Assembly (NCBI GenBank): GCA_001970955.1
Contig: MPUH01001230.1
Location: 1-20,659 of the forward strand
Direction: 5' to 3'
Length of the DNA: 20,659 nt
Origin: Stentor coeruleus
Taxonomy: Eukaryota > Ciliophora > Heterotrichea > Heterotrichida > Stentoridae
In this document: one piece after another, positions 1 through 10,354 of the stretch
Numbering within the stretch: position 1 is the first letter of the stretch
How the letters are laid out: every line of letters starts with the position of its first letter
Position numbers and translations under genes: made by a program
The notes under the pieces: model-generated
Database searches by the model: none
What the model saw: only the letters and a program-made list of their open reading frames with translations
Told to the model about the DNA's origin: nothing

Positions 1-517
1 GTTGTATAGAGAATAAAGATTACCATTTATGATAATATATTTTATTTTAGCGCTATTGGCCAGCCCTTGTATAAAATAATACAATTAATATCTTTCTGCA
101 ACTAAAATACTATTACTCCTTATACTAGTATATATCATAACTCAATTGGATAAAAAAAACTATTAACCCAATGTTAATTATTTTCAGCAGCTAAATACCT
201 TACTCCTTTCGCTAATTTTCCCAAAATCTCTATTATCTACATACCAAAACCTTTCCAATATCAAAAATCCGACCTCAAGCCTCTCTCAATCATCTCTCAC
301 AATCTCATAAAACCCAATCCACTTGCCTCAAAAAAAGCATTATTTTCAATTCCCTAATAAATACTCCACCTACCAAACCAATATAAAAAAAATCTTATAA
401 CCCTATAATCTATATCTCATATCCTAATCCTCATAACAATCTTTCAATACAAAAAAAGCATTTAAATAGCAAGTCTTATAATAAAATCTAACCTATTCTA
501 TTAGTTAATATAAATAA
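1..517. other. 5' flanking intergenic region, C-rich before the first gene
   Basis: No open frame or RNA gene is supported here. The first 170 bases are plain AT-rich sequence. From about 181 the + strand becomes strongly C-biased: by hand count 181-360 has 55 C against 7 G. This C-rich side faces the first gene. An AT-rich stretch with a TATA-like TTATAATAAAAT lies around 476-487, about 30-40 bases before the ATG at 518, and could be core promoter sequence. That is only a composition-based suggestion. Confidence 0.5.
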
Positions 518-979
518 ATGGATAAAACACCACTGCTATCAAATGCAGGGATGAATCAAAAAGTAATTCCATGCATGCCGTATTTTAACATGCTAGGTAT
601 TCCATTCATAATAGGTCTCTTATATGCCCTTTTAGGAGTAGAGAAAAATGACTGTGAAATTGGTAGTCAATGGCTTTATTTAGAGTTTATAGTTCAAGTT
701 ATAATCACAGCTGCTTCTATATCTCAGATTGCTAAAAGGATGATTAGTAAATCAGGATCTTTAGTTAAAGTCCCATTGTTATTAGTTGCTTTGTTCCAAA
801 TCACATGGTTGATTATGGGATTTACTTGGATTTTTGATGAAGAATTATGCTTGACAGATTATCCAGAAACTATAATCATGATAGCGCTTATTTCTGTAGT
901 CAATTTTATTTTCATTATTGTGTTTTTGATCCTTTATATCATTACGGCTATAGTTGAGGCTAAAAAGAAAAAGCGATAA
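518..979 (+). CDS. small four-pass membrane protein, TMEM272-like topology
   Basis: The 153-aa protein has four hydrophobic segments at about residues 25-42, 51-72, 84-106 and 118-146. The N-terminus is short and polar, and the C-terminus is basic and ends KKKKR. Conserved-looking positions are Cys46 after TM1, Trp97, Gly101 and Trp104 in TM3, and Cys111 in the TM3-TM4 loop. This spacing resembles the small tetra-spanning TMEM272-like family, whose function is largely unknown. The family call is my inference from pattern, while the membrane topology is clear. The ATG is preceded directly by an in-frame TAA (515-517), so the start is well fixed. The stop is TAA. The lysine-rich tail could be an ER-retention type signal, but it may simply follow the positive-inside rule. 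The gene is convergent with the AK9-like gene. Confidence 0.75.
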   Translation: MDKTPLLSNAGMNQKVIPCMPYFNMLGIPFIIGLLYALLGVEKNDCEIGSQWLYLEFIVQVIITAASISQIAKRMISKSGSLVKVPLLLVALFQITWLIMGFTWIFDEELCLTDYPETIIMIALISVVNFIFIIVFLILYIITAIVEAKKKKR

Positions 980-1861
980 TTTAAGTATTTAGATTAAGCT
1001 AGGAGATTTTTATTTTATTATGTATGAAGTAGATATTTTATTATTAGAATTTAGTTTATATATGCTTTTTTTGGGTCATTGGATATAATGATCTATAAAG
1101 CTTGTATACATCTTTTAATATTTTATATTGTTTATAGAAACTTTTTTTGAAGTATTTAAACTATTTTAGCTTTGGGTCTTCACCTTTTTGTAAGCTATTC
1201 TTTCTTGAGTTAGGAATCTTGGGTGAAAACAAGAGTATGGATTTAATGTATTTAGGAGCATCTTTTATATATGAAGGATAATCGGTGTATGAATGTTTAA
1301 AATTAGAAAGTATCTGCCTTATAATTTTTATATAATTTATGATTATGATTTAATAGTGTTGGAAATGCTTATGGGAAACTTGATTTTTTAAGATTATATG
1401 GTTTAGCTAAAGATTTGTTGATTTTGTAAATTTGGTGTATGGATTGCTAGATTATGATCATGCAATAAACTTTAGAGTTTTGGTAGAAATACTGTGGTTT
1501 GGGATTTTGGAATATAAGGCTTTAAGCTTTAAAATATAAACATCCATAGCACATATAGCTCCATATACAATTAACAAATTAACACACAAAATTAAAAATC
1601 TGCATATCAAGTAACAAACTATGATGATTCTATTTTTCTTATCAAACACAAGTATTAAAAGTAATAAATTCATCTCCCAATAATTAACTCTTTACTAAAA
1701 TCTTCATCCTCACAAATTCTCTAACAAAAAATCCCAAAACATAATTCTAAAACTATCACTAAATCATAAAGCAAAAACCCCATAATAAATCCTCCAAAAA
1801 AAAACTAATTTCCAACCAAAACCACAAAATCATAAATAATTAAAGTATTTTTAACTACTAA
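980..1861. other. convergent intergenic region with a skew switch
   Basis: This is the 3' flank of both the membrane-protein gene (+) and the AK9-like gene (-). No gene is supported. The left part is G-rich on the + strand (for example 16 G against 4 C in 1201-1260). Around 1530-1660 the bias flips and the right part is C-rich, with 41 C against 2 G in 1681-1860. There is no G at all from 1662 to 1770. A 71-codon frame on the minus strand at 1458-1673 straddles the switch but has no features of a real protein. Confidence 0.5.
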
Positions 1862-4800
1862 CTAACTAAAAAACTTATCAATATATCCATCAACATTTTT
1901 GCATAGTTCTCTAATAAACTCATCATATCTTTCTCCTTTTTCCAAATAATTCTCAACTTCCCAAGTCCTTAATTCTCCACTTTCCTTCCTAACACCATCT
2001 TCATAAAGTTCTTGCTGCATATAACACTGTTGTTTAAAATCCCACAATTTCTTTAAAAACTTATCTTTCTGATACCCTGAATTATTCGGATTATTAGCTT
2101 TAAGAAACAAGCAAAAATGTTTCAAAGCTGACTCTTTTGTTGTCAAATTCGGGAACTTAAGTTTAAGTGTTCCAACTTCTAATAAAGCTCTAATAATAAC
2201 TTGTCCAAGCATTTGATCTAAAAATCCAACCGAGCTTTCAAATTCTTCCAATACAAAATTGACCATGTTATCAGCTTTCGGGGGTATTTTTACAGGAAGT
2301 TTAGTTTTTTCATATCTTGAAGGTTTTCTCATAAACTTATCCCTTAAAGTTGTTGATTGAAAACTATATATTTTATCCCCATAAGCAGCAAGTATAGTCG
2401 GGTTTCCTTTAACCAATTTCCCTTGTTCAGCTAAAGTGACTAAACAATTAGCTTCAAGTTCAACACGACTTTCATAAATATCCCCACATTCACTTAATAT
2501 CAATTTCCTAGGAAGATTTTCAGGTAAAGATCTTGTTTGTAATATCTTATCAGGATTTTCTATAAAAACCTTCATATTTTCTTCATTATCAAAAGCATAT
2601 AACAAAGTTTTATACTCAACCAAAAAATCATCAGTTTTTATATCCTTAAGCTCACCTCTGAATTTCCATAACACCGGGTCATATTTTTTAAATTTCCCAC
2701 AACGTCTACTGATTTCATGTCTTGTTATAGGTAAATGTCTTATAGCTACAGGTTTGTTTTTTATAATAGCTATAGCATAATTTCTTTTAGCTGTGAAAAC
2801 TTTATTAATAAAACTTACAGCTGTATCTTTAACCCACCATTTAGAATGTTCACTTGTTAAATATCTAACATTATCATATGTATTTTGATACCAAGCAGCA
2901 ACTTCGTTTATATTGTTTTGCCCTTTAGTCATTTGGATTTTTAAGGAATTAGGTTCATGTTTGAATTTATTTTTAAATCTTTTCATCTGTGAATTTGTCG
3001 TGCAGGATATTAAAAACACAGGTGATGGGATATACCCACGGTTAGCAAGGGCAACTGCTTGAGCTGATGTATAAGGAAAACCATCTAAAATACACCCTTT
3101 TTTTAAAACATCAGAAAGCCCAAGTCTCCAAGTTATAACATCAACAGCTAAACCTTCAGATAAATCATGACCTGATCCAAGCTGTTGTTTTACTATATGA
3201 GCAAGTTCTGAATCTAATTTCAATATATCTTGAACTGCAGCTCTTAAATTAATCCTAACAACACCGATTTCTTTAGTTAAATCTTTAGCTAGAGTGGATT
3301 TACCAGATGATGGTCCTCCAATTATTGAGGCAAGTACTGTAAGGTCAACATCTTTAGGTTGAGTATCTTGTGATAAATAATTCCAAGGGTTTATGGCAAA
3401 TTTCTCTTGATCAGTTGGAGAACCAGGATAATATATTCGATCTCTAAACAATACTGGATAATCTTTGCATATAGGAAGTTCTGGGGTTACAGGGCATAAT
3501 TCATTAAAACAACTAAGCTTAGCTTTATTTTTTCTCAATAACTCATCAGCTTTTGTAGGTTTTAATTTTATAGGTAAGTTTCTTTCTAATAATGACTCTC
3601 GATCTGTAAATACTTTTGTTAATTCAAAGTTGATTTTTTGCATTAGTCGGTTTATTGGGATTTCTGTTGGTACTTCTACAACTCTTATGTTTTTTGATTC
3701 AAAAGCTTCTTTGATTTCATCAATTGCAGAGTTGTCACTGTCACGGATTTCGATAAGTTTCTGCTTAGCTTCATCTAGCATTGATTCTAAGTTTGGGGCA
3801 TCTGGGTCTTCAGCTTCTTCTTCTTCCTCTTCTTCCTCAACTTCATCTTCTACTTCTTCACCTGCTGCTATACGTTCCATTCTAGCTTGCTGTTTTTCTC
3901 TTCGAGCTTCTTCTTTTGCTCTTTCTTTTTCTTTTCTTCTGATTTCCATGAGTTCTTGATACTTTTCTGTTATACCGTTTTTATCAAGAAGACGATCTAT
4001 TGTTATTGCTTCATTTGCCCTGAGGATTATAACTACTTCTGGTAGTCGACGGCTTTCATAAAGAAGATCTACTAGGGGTTGAGAAACTTTTTCATCTTCA
4101 ACTTCAAACCAGTTAGAGTTTATAATAAGAGGGTCTTTGCCTTGGAGGACTTTTTGCATCATTTCACGCTCGTGGGCGGCGCGGTCAAAGTTTTCGTCTT
4201 CTTCAGTAATCTCAGGGTCATGCAACAATGGGTCATAAGGTTCATCATCATCATTAGTTTCTCTAGGGACAAAGCCTCTTTTAAGCAATCTGGCCTTTCT
4301 CCTGCTCATTTTTTCTTCTTCCAGGACTTTCAAATAATTTTGTTTTAATTCAAGCATATCAATCCTATACTTAACACAAAGTTCATTAATCACAGTCTTA
4401 ACCCCAGATCCTCTCGGCCCTGTAACCATTAAATGTGGTTCAGGTACTTTTAAAGGTCCAGACACAATATATTCCTTAGGGTCTTTTTTAAATTTCTCTA
4501 TCTCAGTTTCACTAACAAATAAAAACCTTTTCCCTAAAGATTGCACTTCATTTTCTTCAGCCCCAGGCATAAGCCAATTATGTTCTTTTAATACAACAGG
4601 ATCATAAGTCCCATATTCCGACAATGTTGATACAATCCCTTCTTCCCCAGCTTCTTCTTTAGATACAATCAAATCAGGGTCATCAACATAAACATAAAAT
4701 GGGTCTAAAGCTCTGCATATCCTATCATGTATTTCATCTTCAGTCCCATTAATAGCAATTTCTATAACATTTTCTTCACCAAAAGCGTCTTTACATACAT

Positions 4801-7800
4801 TTACAGCTTGATCTACAATAGCGATATCTTTAGTTAAATCAACAAGGTTTTCAACTCCTCTTTTAATAAGAGTTTCTCCTTCATTAGGGTCAATAAAGTA
4901 TAGAATTTTATCGAATTCTACATTGAATTCTTTTAAGGCATTAGCTTCTTCTTCAGTAAAAGGAAAACCTATCATGACAAAACCTTGAAGTCGTGGGTTT
5001 CCATTTTCCCCTGGTTTTAAAACAATTTCTGTTAAAGGCAAATCTTCATAAACAATTGGTGGAGGAGGAGGTGTTGGTTCTCTTTCTACAGGTACTTCAT
5101 CTTCTTGAGGTTTATCTTCACCATTTCCTTCACCTTCTAATTTTACTTCTTCAACTGGAGGTTCTTGTTTTTCTTCTTCAGCTTCTTCAGATTTCTCGTT
5201 CTGATCAGTTTCTTTAGCCTCTTCAGCTTCTTCTAAATTTTCTTCTTCGCTTTTTGGTGTTGGTGGTGGAGGAGGACGTTTTTGTAATTTTATATTGAGT
5301 CTATTAAGAATTATAGGCAAAATTGTGTTAGATGGTAAGCTTTCTCCACCAAGGATCTTGCGGAAATCAGGGTCTGGTACTTGGACAAGACCAGTATCAG
5401 GATGTGAAGGTTTTGGATCTTTAAGGTTTCTTTTTTGAATTTGCATTGATTGTCTGAGCATTTCGTCAATATCTATAAGCTTCCAACCATATTTCGCACA
5501 CAAATACTCAGCTTGGGTATGTTTTCCTGATTTCCTCGGACCAATAATACACAATCTAAATTCTTCAGGCATATGAGGAGGAGCCTTGAGGAATTTCTGT
5601 GGATTTTTCAAGAACTTTTCTTGATTCTCTTCATTATCAAAAACAAAAACATTCCCAGCATATTCTGCACCATAATCCGCTTTACCCTGTACAAGTTTTG
5701 TTTCTTCTAATCCAACAGGGTCAATTTGTTTCCATATACTCCAAGCTCTAGGTTCCTGATTTTCTTCAACTTCCTGTAATAACAAACTTTTAGGATTAGA
5801 TTCACTTTCAAGTTTCTTTGGAGCTGGGGGTTTAGCTGTTTTAAACCCTAGTTTCGTTAAAACAATCTCTTTTAAATCATTAGGACTAATCCCAGCCCCT
5901 TTGATTTCTACTTTACAAGATGGGGGCATTAATGTTGGTATATGACACAATACAGGTTCAAAAACTTCAAAATATTCATTAACTGAAGACCCATAATGAT
6001 CAATATCGTCTTCAGCTCTATTTATAAGATTCCCTACAACAATTTTCGGTCCTTCTTCTTCTTGTTGCTCTTCATCATCATCTTTTTTAGGTACTGGTTT
6101 TAATAATTCAGCAATATGCCATTTAGAATACACTAAGTTTGTTGTTGGATCCCATTTCATTCCATGAGTCCTTATTGTCAGATCTTCTTTAGTAAATTTC
6201 AAATTAACTATAAAAGTGAATTTCAAACTGTGGATTATGTCTAAATATGGGTTCATAAGTGGAATATCTAAAATAAACCCTTTACTTTGAGAAGCATCAC
6301 TAGATATTTCAGAGCTTATAAGGGTAAAAAACTGTTCAGGGGCAACTGAGTCCCCATTAAGTAAAGCTTCAACGATAGTTTTTTCAAAAGGTGAATAAAT
6401 TTCAGGCTTTTTCTCATCTTCGTCATCAATTTGGTCTTCTTCTTCCTTTTTACCTTTTGCAAGAAGTTTTGATATAAGTGAAGAAAATTCTATGTGGTTG
6501 AGATCTAAAGCTTTTGAAAGCTCCCCAGCTAGAGTAGTTTTACCTGAACGTGGTGGACCGATTATAAGGATTTTCATAACTTGTTCATTAGCTTCTGAGA
6601 TTATATCATGAACATTTACATATGGATCTTTTGGAAGTTCAGTTTCAGCACTGTATAATGTTCTTAAAGATTCGATTGGATTAAGGAATTTCTCATCTTC
6701 TTCAGGGATAACTTTTTTCTTATCTCTTTCTATTTCTATTGTCCCTTTACGTACTTGTAAAGATACTCTACGTTCAAGTCTTTTGATTACAGGCTGATAT
6801 TTGTTTTGTAGTAAACTTTTTCTTAGGTCTTGGATTGTATTGGTTTCCATATGTTCTATTGATACTGGCATGTCTTTAGTTTCGCTTTTGAGGAGGTTTA
6901 GAGAAAAGTCATGGACAGTTTTTCTGCTCATAGGTTTAGCACTTGTCATTCGGGTCTGGTCTACTTTGACTATAGATTTCTTAAGTGATACAAAAGAACT
7001 TGATAACTGGGTTTTGATTTTATGTTTGACTTGGTCGCTTATGATAACAAATCTTTTATCTAAAGTTGAACTTTGCATAAGTTTATTAGTCTCAAAAAAC
7101 ATCTGCCCTGTTTTCTTAGACAAACTCGTCAAGTACTGCTCAGCAAGGTGTCCTAATGGGACAATATCACTTACTGGCGCTAAAGCCAAACTTTGTCCAT
7201 TAACCGCAACATCCCATTCCGGCATAATTACTTCATCATAATGTAATCCAGTTGAATCAGGAATCATATCTGTATTTTTTAATCTTTTTGTCCTTCTTCT
7301 CCCACCTTCATTATCAACCTCATAATTATACTCAAAATCCGAATCATAATCCTCATCACTTTCCGCTCTTTCCCAATCATTTTCCATTTGCAACTCTTCA
7401 GGAAACACCAACTGTATAGACGGCAATATTTCTTCTATTTTCCCATCTTTGTTAACAAATTTCTTACAAGTAATGCGCCTGAAAATTTTTAAAAGGAAAT
7501 CAGAATACGAGTTTGGGGAAATTTCTTCAGTCCAAATATCAGCGAGTTGAAAAATAGCATTATAGAACTGTGAGTAATTCATTGAACCACAACCTTCTGA
7601 ATCATTTTCCCAGTCTTCTTCGATAACTGCAATGCTTTCTTCTTTTGAAAAGTTTGGTAGAAGGAGTTTTGAGAACCTTAAGCATAGTTCTATGTAGTAT
7701 TGCTTTTGTATACGACCTGATGAATCTTTTGGAAGAAGATCCCAGAAGCGGTTAATTGCTTCACGGACTGGGGCTGTGTGCTTGATTTTGTTACGTTGTT

Positions 7801-7936
7801 CTATGATCCCTGCACTTTCGTATTTACGATTACCTTGCTGGTAATATGGAACGCTTGAGCTTTCTTGCTGCCAATCAAAAAGCTGCGCTTTTTCTTTTGA
7901 GAGGCTTTCTGTACTTCTTAATCTAACTTCAGCCAT
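1862..7936 (-). CDS. AK9: AK9-like multidomain adenylate/nucleoside kinase protein (cilium-associated)
   Basis: The 2024-aa uninterrupted frame resembles animal AK9 (about 1,900 aa), a multi-domain adenylate kinase protein of motile cilia. The N-terminus (about 55-155) looks like an EF-hand-type region found in ciliary proteins. Four P-loop units follow: GPPRSGKT at 460-467, GPRKSGKH at 799-806, GPRGSGVK at 1173-1180 and GGPSSGKS at 1540-1547. Short YHS-like modules of the type IYxFxxxxxxxxFxxNPxxY precede P-loops 2-4 (about 753, 1133 and 1497), and two more lie near 1774 and 1849. Low-complexity acidic and proline stretches sit at about 885-960 and 1359-1381. The third P-loop lacks the Walker lysine. 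In unit 4 the AMP-binding motif reads DGFPYT (from D1618) where DGFPRT is usual. Several units may thus be structural or altered in specificity. The stop is TAG. No intron is visible. Antisense frames inside it are shadows. Confidence 0.9.
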   Translation of the reverse strand: MAEVRLRSTESLSKEKAQLFDWQQESSSVPYYQQGNRKYESAGIIEQRNKIKHTAPVREAINRFWDLLPKDSSGRIQKQYYIELCLRFSKLLLPNFSKEESIAVIEEDWENDSEGCGSMNYSQFYNAIFQLADIWTEEISPNSYSDFLLKIFRRITCKKFVNKDGKIEEILPSIQLVFPEELQMENDWERAESDEDYDSDFEYNYEVDNEGGRRRTKRLKNTDMIPDSTGLHYDEVIMPEWDVAVNGQSLALAPVSDIVPLGHLAEQYLTSLSKKTGQMFFETNKLMQSSTLDKRFVIISDQVKHKIKTQLSSSFVSLKKSIVKVDQTRMTSAKPMSRKTVHDFSLNLLKSETKDMPVSIEHMETNTIQDLRKSLLQNKYQPVIKRLERRVSLQVRKGTIEIERDKKKVIPEEDEKFLNPIESLRTLYSAETELPKDPYVNVHDIISEANEQVMKILIIGPPRSGKTTLAGELSKALDLNHIEFSSLISKLLAKGKKEEEDQIDDEDEKKPEIYSPFEKTIVEALLNGDSVAPEQFFTLISSEISSDASQSKGFILDIPLMNPYLDIIHSLKFTFIVNLKFTKEDLTIRTHGMKWDPTTNLVYSKWHIAELLKPVPKKDDDEEQQEEEGPKIVVGNLINRAEDDIDHYGSSVNEYFEVFEPVLCHIPTLMPPSCKVEIKGAGISPNDLKEIVLTKLGFKTAKPPAPKKLESESNPKSLLLQEVEENQEPRAWSIWKQIDPVGLEETKLVQGKADYGAEYAGNVFVFDNEENQEKFLKNPQKFLKAPPHMPEEFRLCIIGPRKSGKHTQAEYLCAKYGWKLIDIDEMLRQSMQIQKRNLKDPKPSHPDTGLVQVPDPDFRKILGGESLPSNTILPIILNRLNIKLQKRPPPPPTPKSEEENLEEAEEAKETDQNEKSEEAEEEKQEPPVEEVKLEGEGNGEDKPQEDEVPVEREPTPPPPPIVYEDLPLTEIVLKPGENGNPRLQGFVMIGFPFTEEEANALKEFNVEFDKILYFIDPNEGETLIKRGVENLVDLTKDIAIVDQAVNVCKDAFGEENVIEIAINGTEDEIHDRICRALDPFYVYVDDPDLIVSKEEAGEEGIVSTLSEYGTYDPVVLKEHNWLMPGAEENEVQSLGKRFLFVSETEIEKFKKDPKEYIVSGPLKVPEPHLMVTGPRGSGVKTVINELCVKYRIDMLELKQNYLKVLEEEKMSRRKARLLKRGFVPRETNDDDEPYDPLLHDPEITEEDENFDRAAHEREMMQKVLQGKDPLIINSNWFEVEDEKVSQPLVDLLYESRRLPEVVIILRANEAITIDRLLDKNGITEKYQELMEIRRKEKERAKEEARREKQQARMERIAAGEEVEDEVEEEEEEEEAEDPDAPNLESMLDEAKQKLIEIRDSDNSAIDEIKEAFESKNIRVVEVPTEIPINRLMQKINFELTKVFTDRESLLERNLPIKLKPTKADELLRKNKAKLSCFNELCPVTPELPICKDYPVLFRDRIYYPGSPTDQEKFAINPWNYLSQDTQPKDVDLTVLASIIGGPSSGKSTLAKDLTKEIGVVRINLRAAVQDILKLDSELAHIVKQQLGSGHDLSEGLAVDVITWRLGLSDVLKKGCILDGFPYTSAQAVALANRGYIPSPVFLISCTTNSQMKRFKNKFKHEPNSLKIQMTKGQNNINEVAAWYQNTYDNVRYLTSEHSKWWVKDTAVSFINKVFTAKRNYAIAIIKNKPVAIRHLPITRHEISRRCGKFKKYDPVLWKFRGELKDIKTDDFLVEYKTLLYAFDNEENMKVFIENPDKILQTRSLPENLPRKLILSECGDIYESRVELEANCLVTLAEQGKLVKGNPTILAAYGDKIYSFQSTTLRDKFMRKPSRYEKTKLPVKIPPKADNMVNFVLEEFESSVGFLDQMLGQVIIRALLEVGTLKLKFPNLTTKESALKHFCLFLKANNPNNSGYQKDKFLKKLWDFKQQCYMQQELYEDGVRKESGELRTWEVENYLEKGERYDEFIRELCKNVDGYIDKFFS

Positions 7937-8601
7937 ATTTATAAGGGTAGTTTTTTTCCTTGAGATACTTAGGAGGATTTTTAAGGTTTTTGATGTAGGA
8001 TTTTAGGATTTGAAGACTTTTGCTTGGAGGTTTAGGGCTTTTGTCATGGAGGATGTGGGATTTGATTTGAGGAGGATTGCTGAGGATAGGATTTAGGATT
8101 AGGAGAGAAGAGGGAAGGAGTTGAGGAGAAAATTTTGTAAAGAAGATTGTTATGGGATTAGGATATTAGTTTAGAAGATTGAAGATGATGATGATAGTTT
8201 TTTTTTTATTTTAGTCAATGAAGTCAGTTAAGAGTTAGGGTTAAATTTTGATATTTTATGTTAAAATATTTAGAGTTTTTAGGTAATGTATATTAAGTAT
8301 TATAGTGAATGCAAAATTATGAGTAATCTAGTTTGTTTTATTGATATAACTATAAACTACAAGTGTATTAAGTTTTAGTAAAATATATGAAGAATAATTT
8401 TATAGCTTAAACTATACATAACAAGAAAAAAAAGTAATTTATTATAAGCTAAGTATATATTTTAAATCTTATATCATACAAGATATTATATCAAACTATT
8501 TTATCCCTCTAAAACCTATCATTACAGCTCCAAACTTTTATACGCAATATTTTTTTTCTCTTTTCACAACTAAGCTAGGATCATTTTTATTACCTATAAA
8601 C
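7937..8601. other. divergent intergenic region (promoters of AK9-like gene and 403-aa gene)
   Basis: The left part next to the AK9-like start is extremely G-rich on the + strand (63 G, 5 C in 7981-8160). The right part next to the + gene is C-rich (12 C, 1 G in 8461-8520). A TATAAGGG sequence, which reads CCCTTATA on the coding strand, sits just upstream of the AK9-like ATG. A similar one lies upstream of ARP2, so it could be a promoter element, though the support is weak. A telomere-like GTTAGGGTT occurs near 8235-8243. No gene is seen. Confidence 0.45.
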
Positions 8602-9813
8602 ATGGACTTCTCAGACTATAACGAAAATTTAATTATATCCGCAGGACTGAACATCCAAATCAGCACCAACATTTTCTTAATAGACCTCTTACGCTTAGAT
8701 TACTCACAAGACATCAGACCTGAATTCCTCAAAACTTACATTAAAGATATCAGTAAACCTCAAGGATTTAAATACACAGAAAATCTCCAGGACTTTGAAA
8801 AGAAGTCAGTAATTCTTTTAAATGACTTCACCGCTTGTGTTTATTCCCATAAATTTTTTTATATAACTTGTTCTAATCAAACAAATGATATATCCCGGGC
8901 AAATTTAAACAGCTTTATCGAATTGAAAAATCCCGCTGAACCTTTAGAAATCCATAATATTCCTAGGAAACTTGGATATAGTTACTTGTTTGTATATTTT
9001 ATCAAAAATTTAATGAAGCAAGGTGCTGAGATCAGTCATGTTTTGAAAAGTCTTAGTTTTGATTCTATAAAAAGTTCGACAAAAGATGAAGTTGCTTCTT
9101 ATATTTATGCTAATACAAAAATAGCAGCTAAAAATTTACTATTTAAAATAAATGAAGCTAAAGAATTGTTTCAGACTGATTGCTCAGATTTGTCTGTGAG
9201 CTTTCAAGAAAGTATAAGTAATGCTTCAATTATTGAATGCTCGTCATTTAAAGCTAATCATAAACCGATTTGCGATATTTTAATTGCGTCAAACAATAGG
9301 AGTTCAATTGTATCTTTAGAGTATACAATTTCTGATGATACTGGAAAGGCTGAGACAAGTTTTCGTTTAAGTAACACAATAAGTGGCAAGTTTCCTAAAA
9401 TGTCAGGAAGTTCAATAGCAATGTTTGAAACACATTCGAAAGAGGCGAAAAATTCATTTGGAGAATATATTGAATGTATGGAATCATCTAGGTTTTCTAG
9501 TATTAAAGTGAGTCCATATAAAACTATAACTATAACTCCATTAACATCGCCTAAACAGTCGATTTATTCTATACAAGAGGTAAAAAATTATTTGATACCT
9601 GGGATTATGAAAAATGATGCTAATGAAAGCCCATATGAAAAAGTTATAATGAGGAAAGCTAGATCACCTGGAATCCGGAATTTTAGTTTTCAAGACTTTG
9701 AAACGAAATCTATTACTACGGATGTCTGTGCAAGTAATGATCTGAATCGATCGAGGACGGTATTTGAAGAAAAGAAATTGAGCTGCCAATGCCAATCTTG
9801 CCATATTTTTTAA
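8602..9813 (+). CDS. uncharacterised 403-aa protein with a CaaX-like C-terminus
   Basis: I do not recognise this protein. It is a full ATG-to-TAA frame of 403 codons. The first half (about 1-210) is mixed hydrophobic and polar and looks globular. It contains amphipathic stretches around 145-200 that could be helical. The second half is rich in Ser, Thr and Lys and looks largely disordered, which would suit regulation by phosphorylation. There is no signal peptide or membrane segment. The last residues are CQCQSCHIF. The final four (C-H-I-F) fit a CaaX-type prenylation box, with two more cysteines just upstream of the kind that are palmitoylated in small GTPases. Lipid anchoring is therefore plausible, but it is inference from the tail alone. 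The start is the first ATG after a C-rich, AT-rich leader. The gene is divergent from the AK9-like gene and convergent with MON1. Confidence 0.75.
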   Translation: MDFSDYNENLIISAGLNIQISTNIFLIDLLRLDYSQDIRPEFLKTYIKDISKPQGFKYTENLQDFEKKSVILLNDFTACVYSHKFFYITCSNQTNDISRANLNSFIELKNPAEPLEIHNIPRKLGYSYLFVYFIKNLMKQGAEISHVLKSLSFDSIKSSTKDEVASYIYANTKIAAKNLLFKINEAKELFQTDCSDLSVSFQESISNASIIECSSFKANHKPICDILIASNNRSSIVSLEYTISDDTGKAETSFRLSNTISGKFPKMSGSSIAMFETHSKEAKNSFGEYIECMESSRFSSIKVSPYKTITITPLTSPKQSIYSIQEVKNYLIPGIMKNDANESPYEKVIMRKARSPGIRNFSFQDFETKSITTDVCASNDLNRSRTVFEEKKLSCQCQSCHIF

Positions 9814-10354
9814 TTATAATTTGGCTTTTATGTTTATGCATTTTCATTTTGTAATTCTTTAACTGAATGAAATCCAGTTAAAAACATTATAACTAAAATA
9901 TCAAACAACTGTGAGTGAAAAAAATCTTATAGTTTGTTTAAGTTGTATATTTTAAATATAAATTCTAAGCATTACCAACAAAATGACTCAAATTGTTGTG
10001 GTTTTTAATATAAGAAAAAGTTAAAGGGTTAAAAAATCTAAATTTGCCTTGAATTTTTCCATATAGATGATGAAGAAATTTATAATCTTATTTATTTCTT
10101 TCTAATACAAGATAGCATTTAAGATTTTTTGAGATACAATCAGTGTAAAATTTCCTACATTTTTCTAACTTAATTATATCTTAACTCTATAATCTTCTAA
10201 GGATTTAAATTCCATTATCTAAATTTTTACAAGTTTATTTTCTCAACATAGCATTATTACCATAAAGCATTCATCACATCTATTATTATTAAATATTACA
10301 TAAAGCCAATTTTTTATCACACAATAAATATAAAAAAATTCAAAAAAGCTTAAG
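9814..10354. other. convergent intergenic region
   Basis: This is the 3' flank of the 403-aa gene and of MON1. No gene or RNA is supported. The left half is nearly neutral in GC skew, the weakest case in the window. The right half before MON1 is C-rich (31 C, 8 G in 10141-10320). The 60-codon minus-strand frame at 10243-10425 overlaps the MON1 end in another frame and is low-complexity. Confidence 0.45.

Noticed and set aside
7..20. 14-base word TAGAGAATAAAGAT shared with about 18991-19004
   Set aside because: The match does not extend on either side. This is plausible by chance in AT-rich DNA.
1458..1673. 71-codon minus-strand frame in the convergent spacer
   Set aside because: Low-complexity hydrophobic translation lying across the skew switch. 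It has no motif and is easily produced by AT-rich sequence.
3465..3959. Plus-strand frames inside the AK9-like gene (also 4079-4348, 4993-5217, 6801-7241)
   Set aside because: They are antisense shadows. Their serine- and leucine-rich runs mirror the acidic and lysine-rich codons of the real gene.
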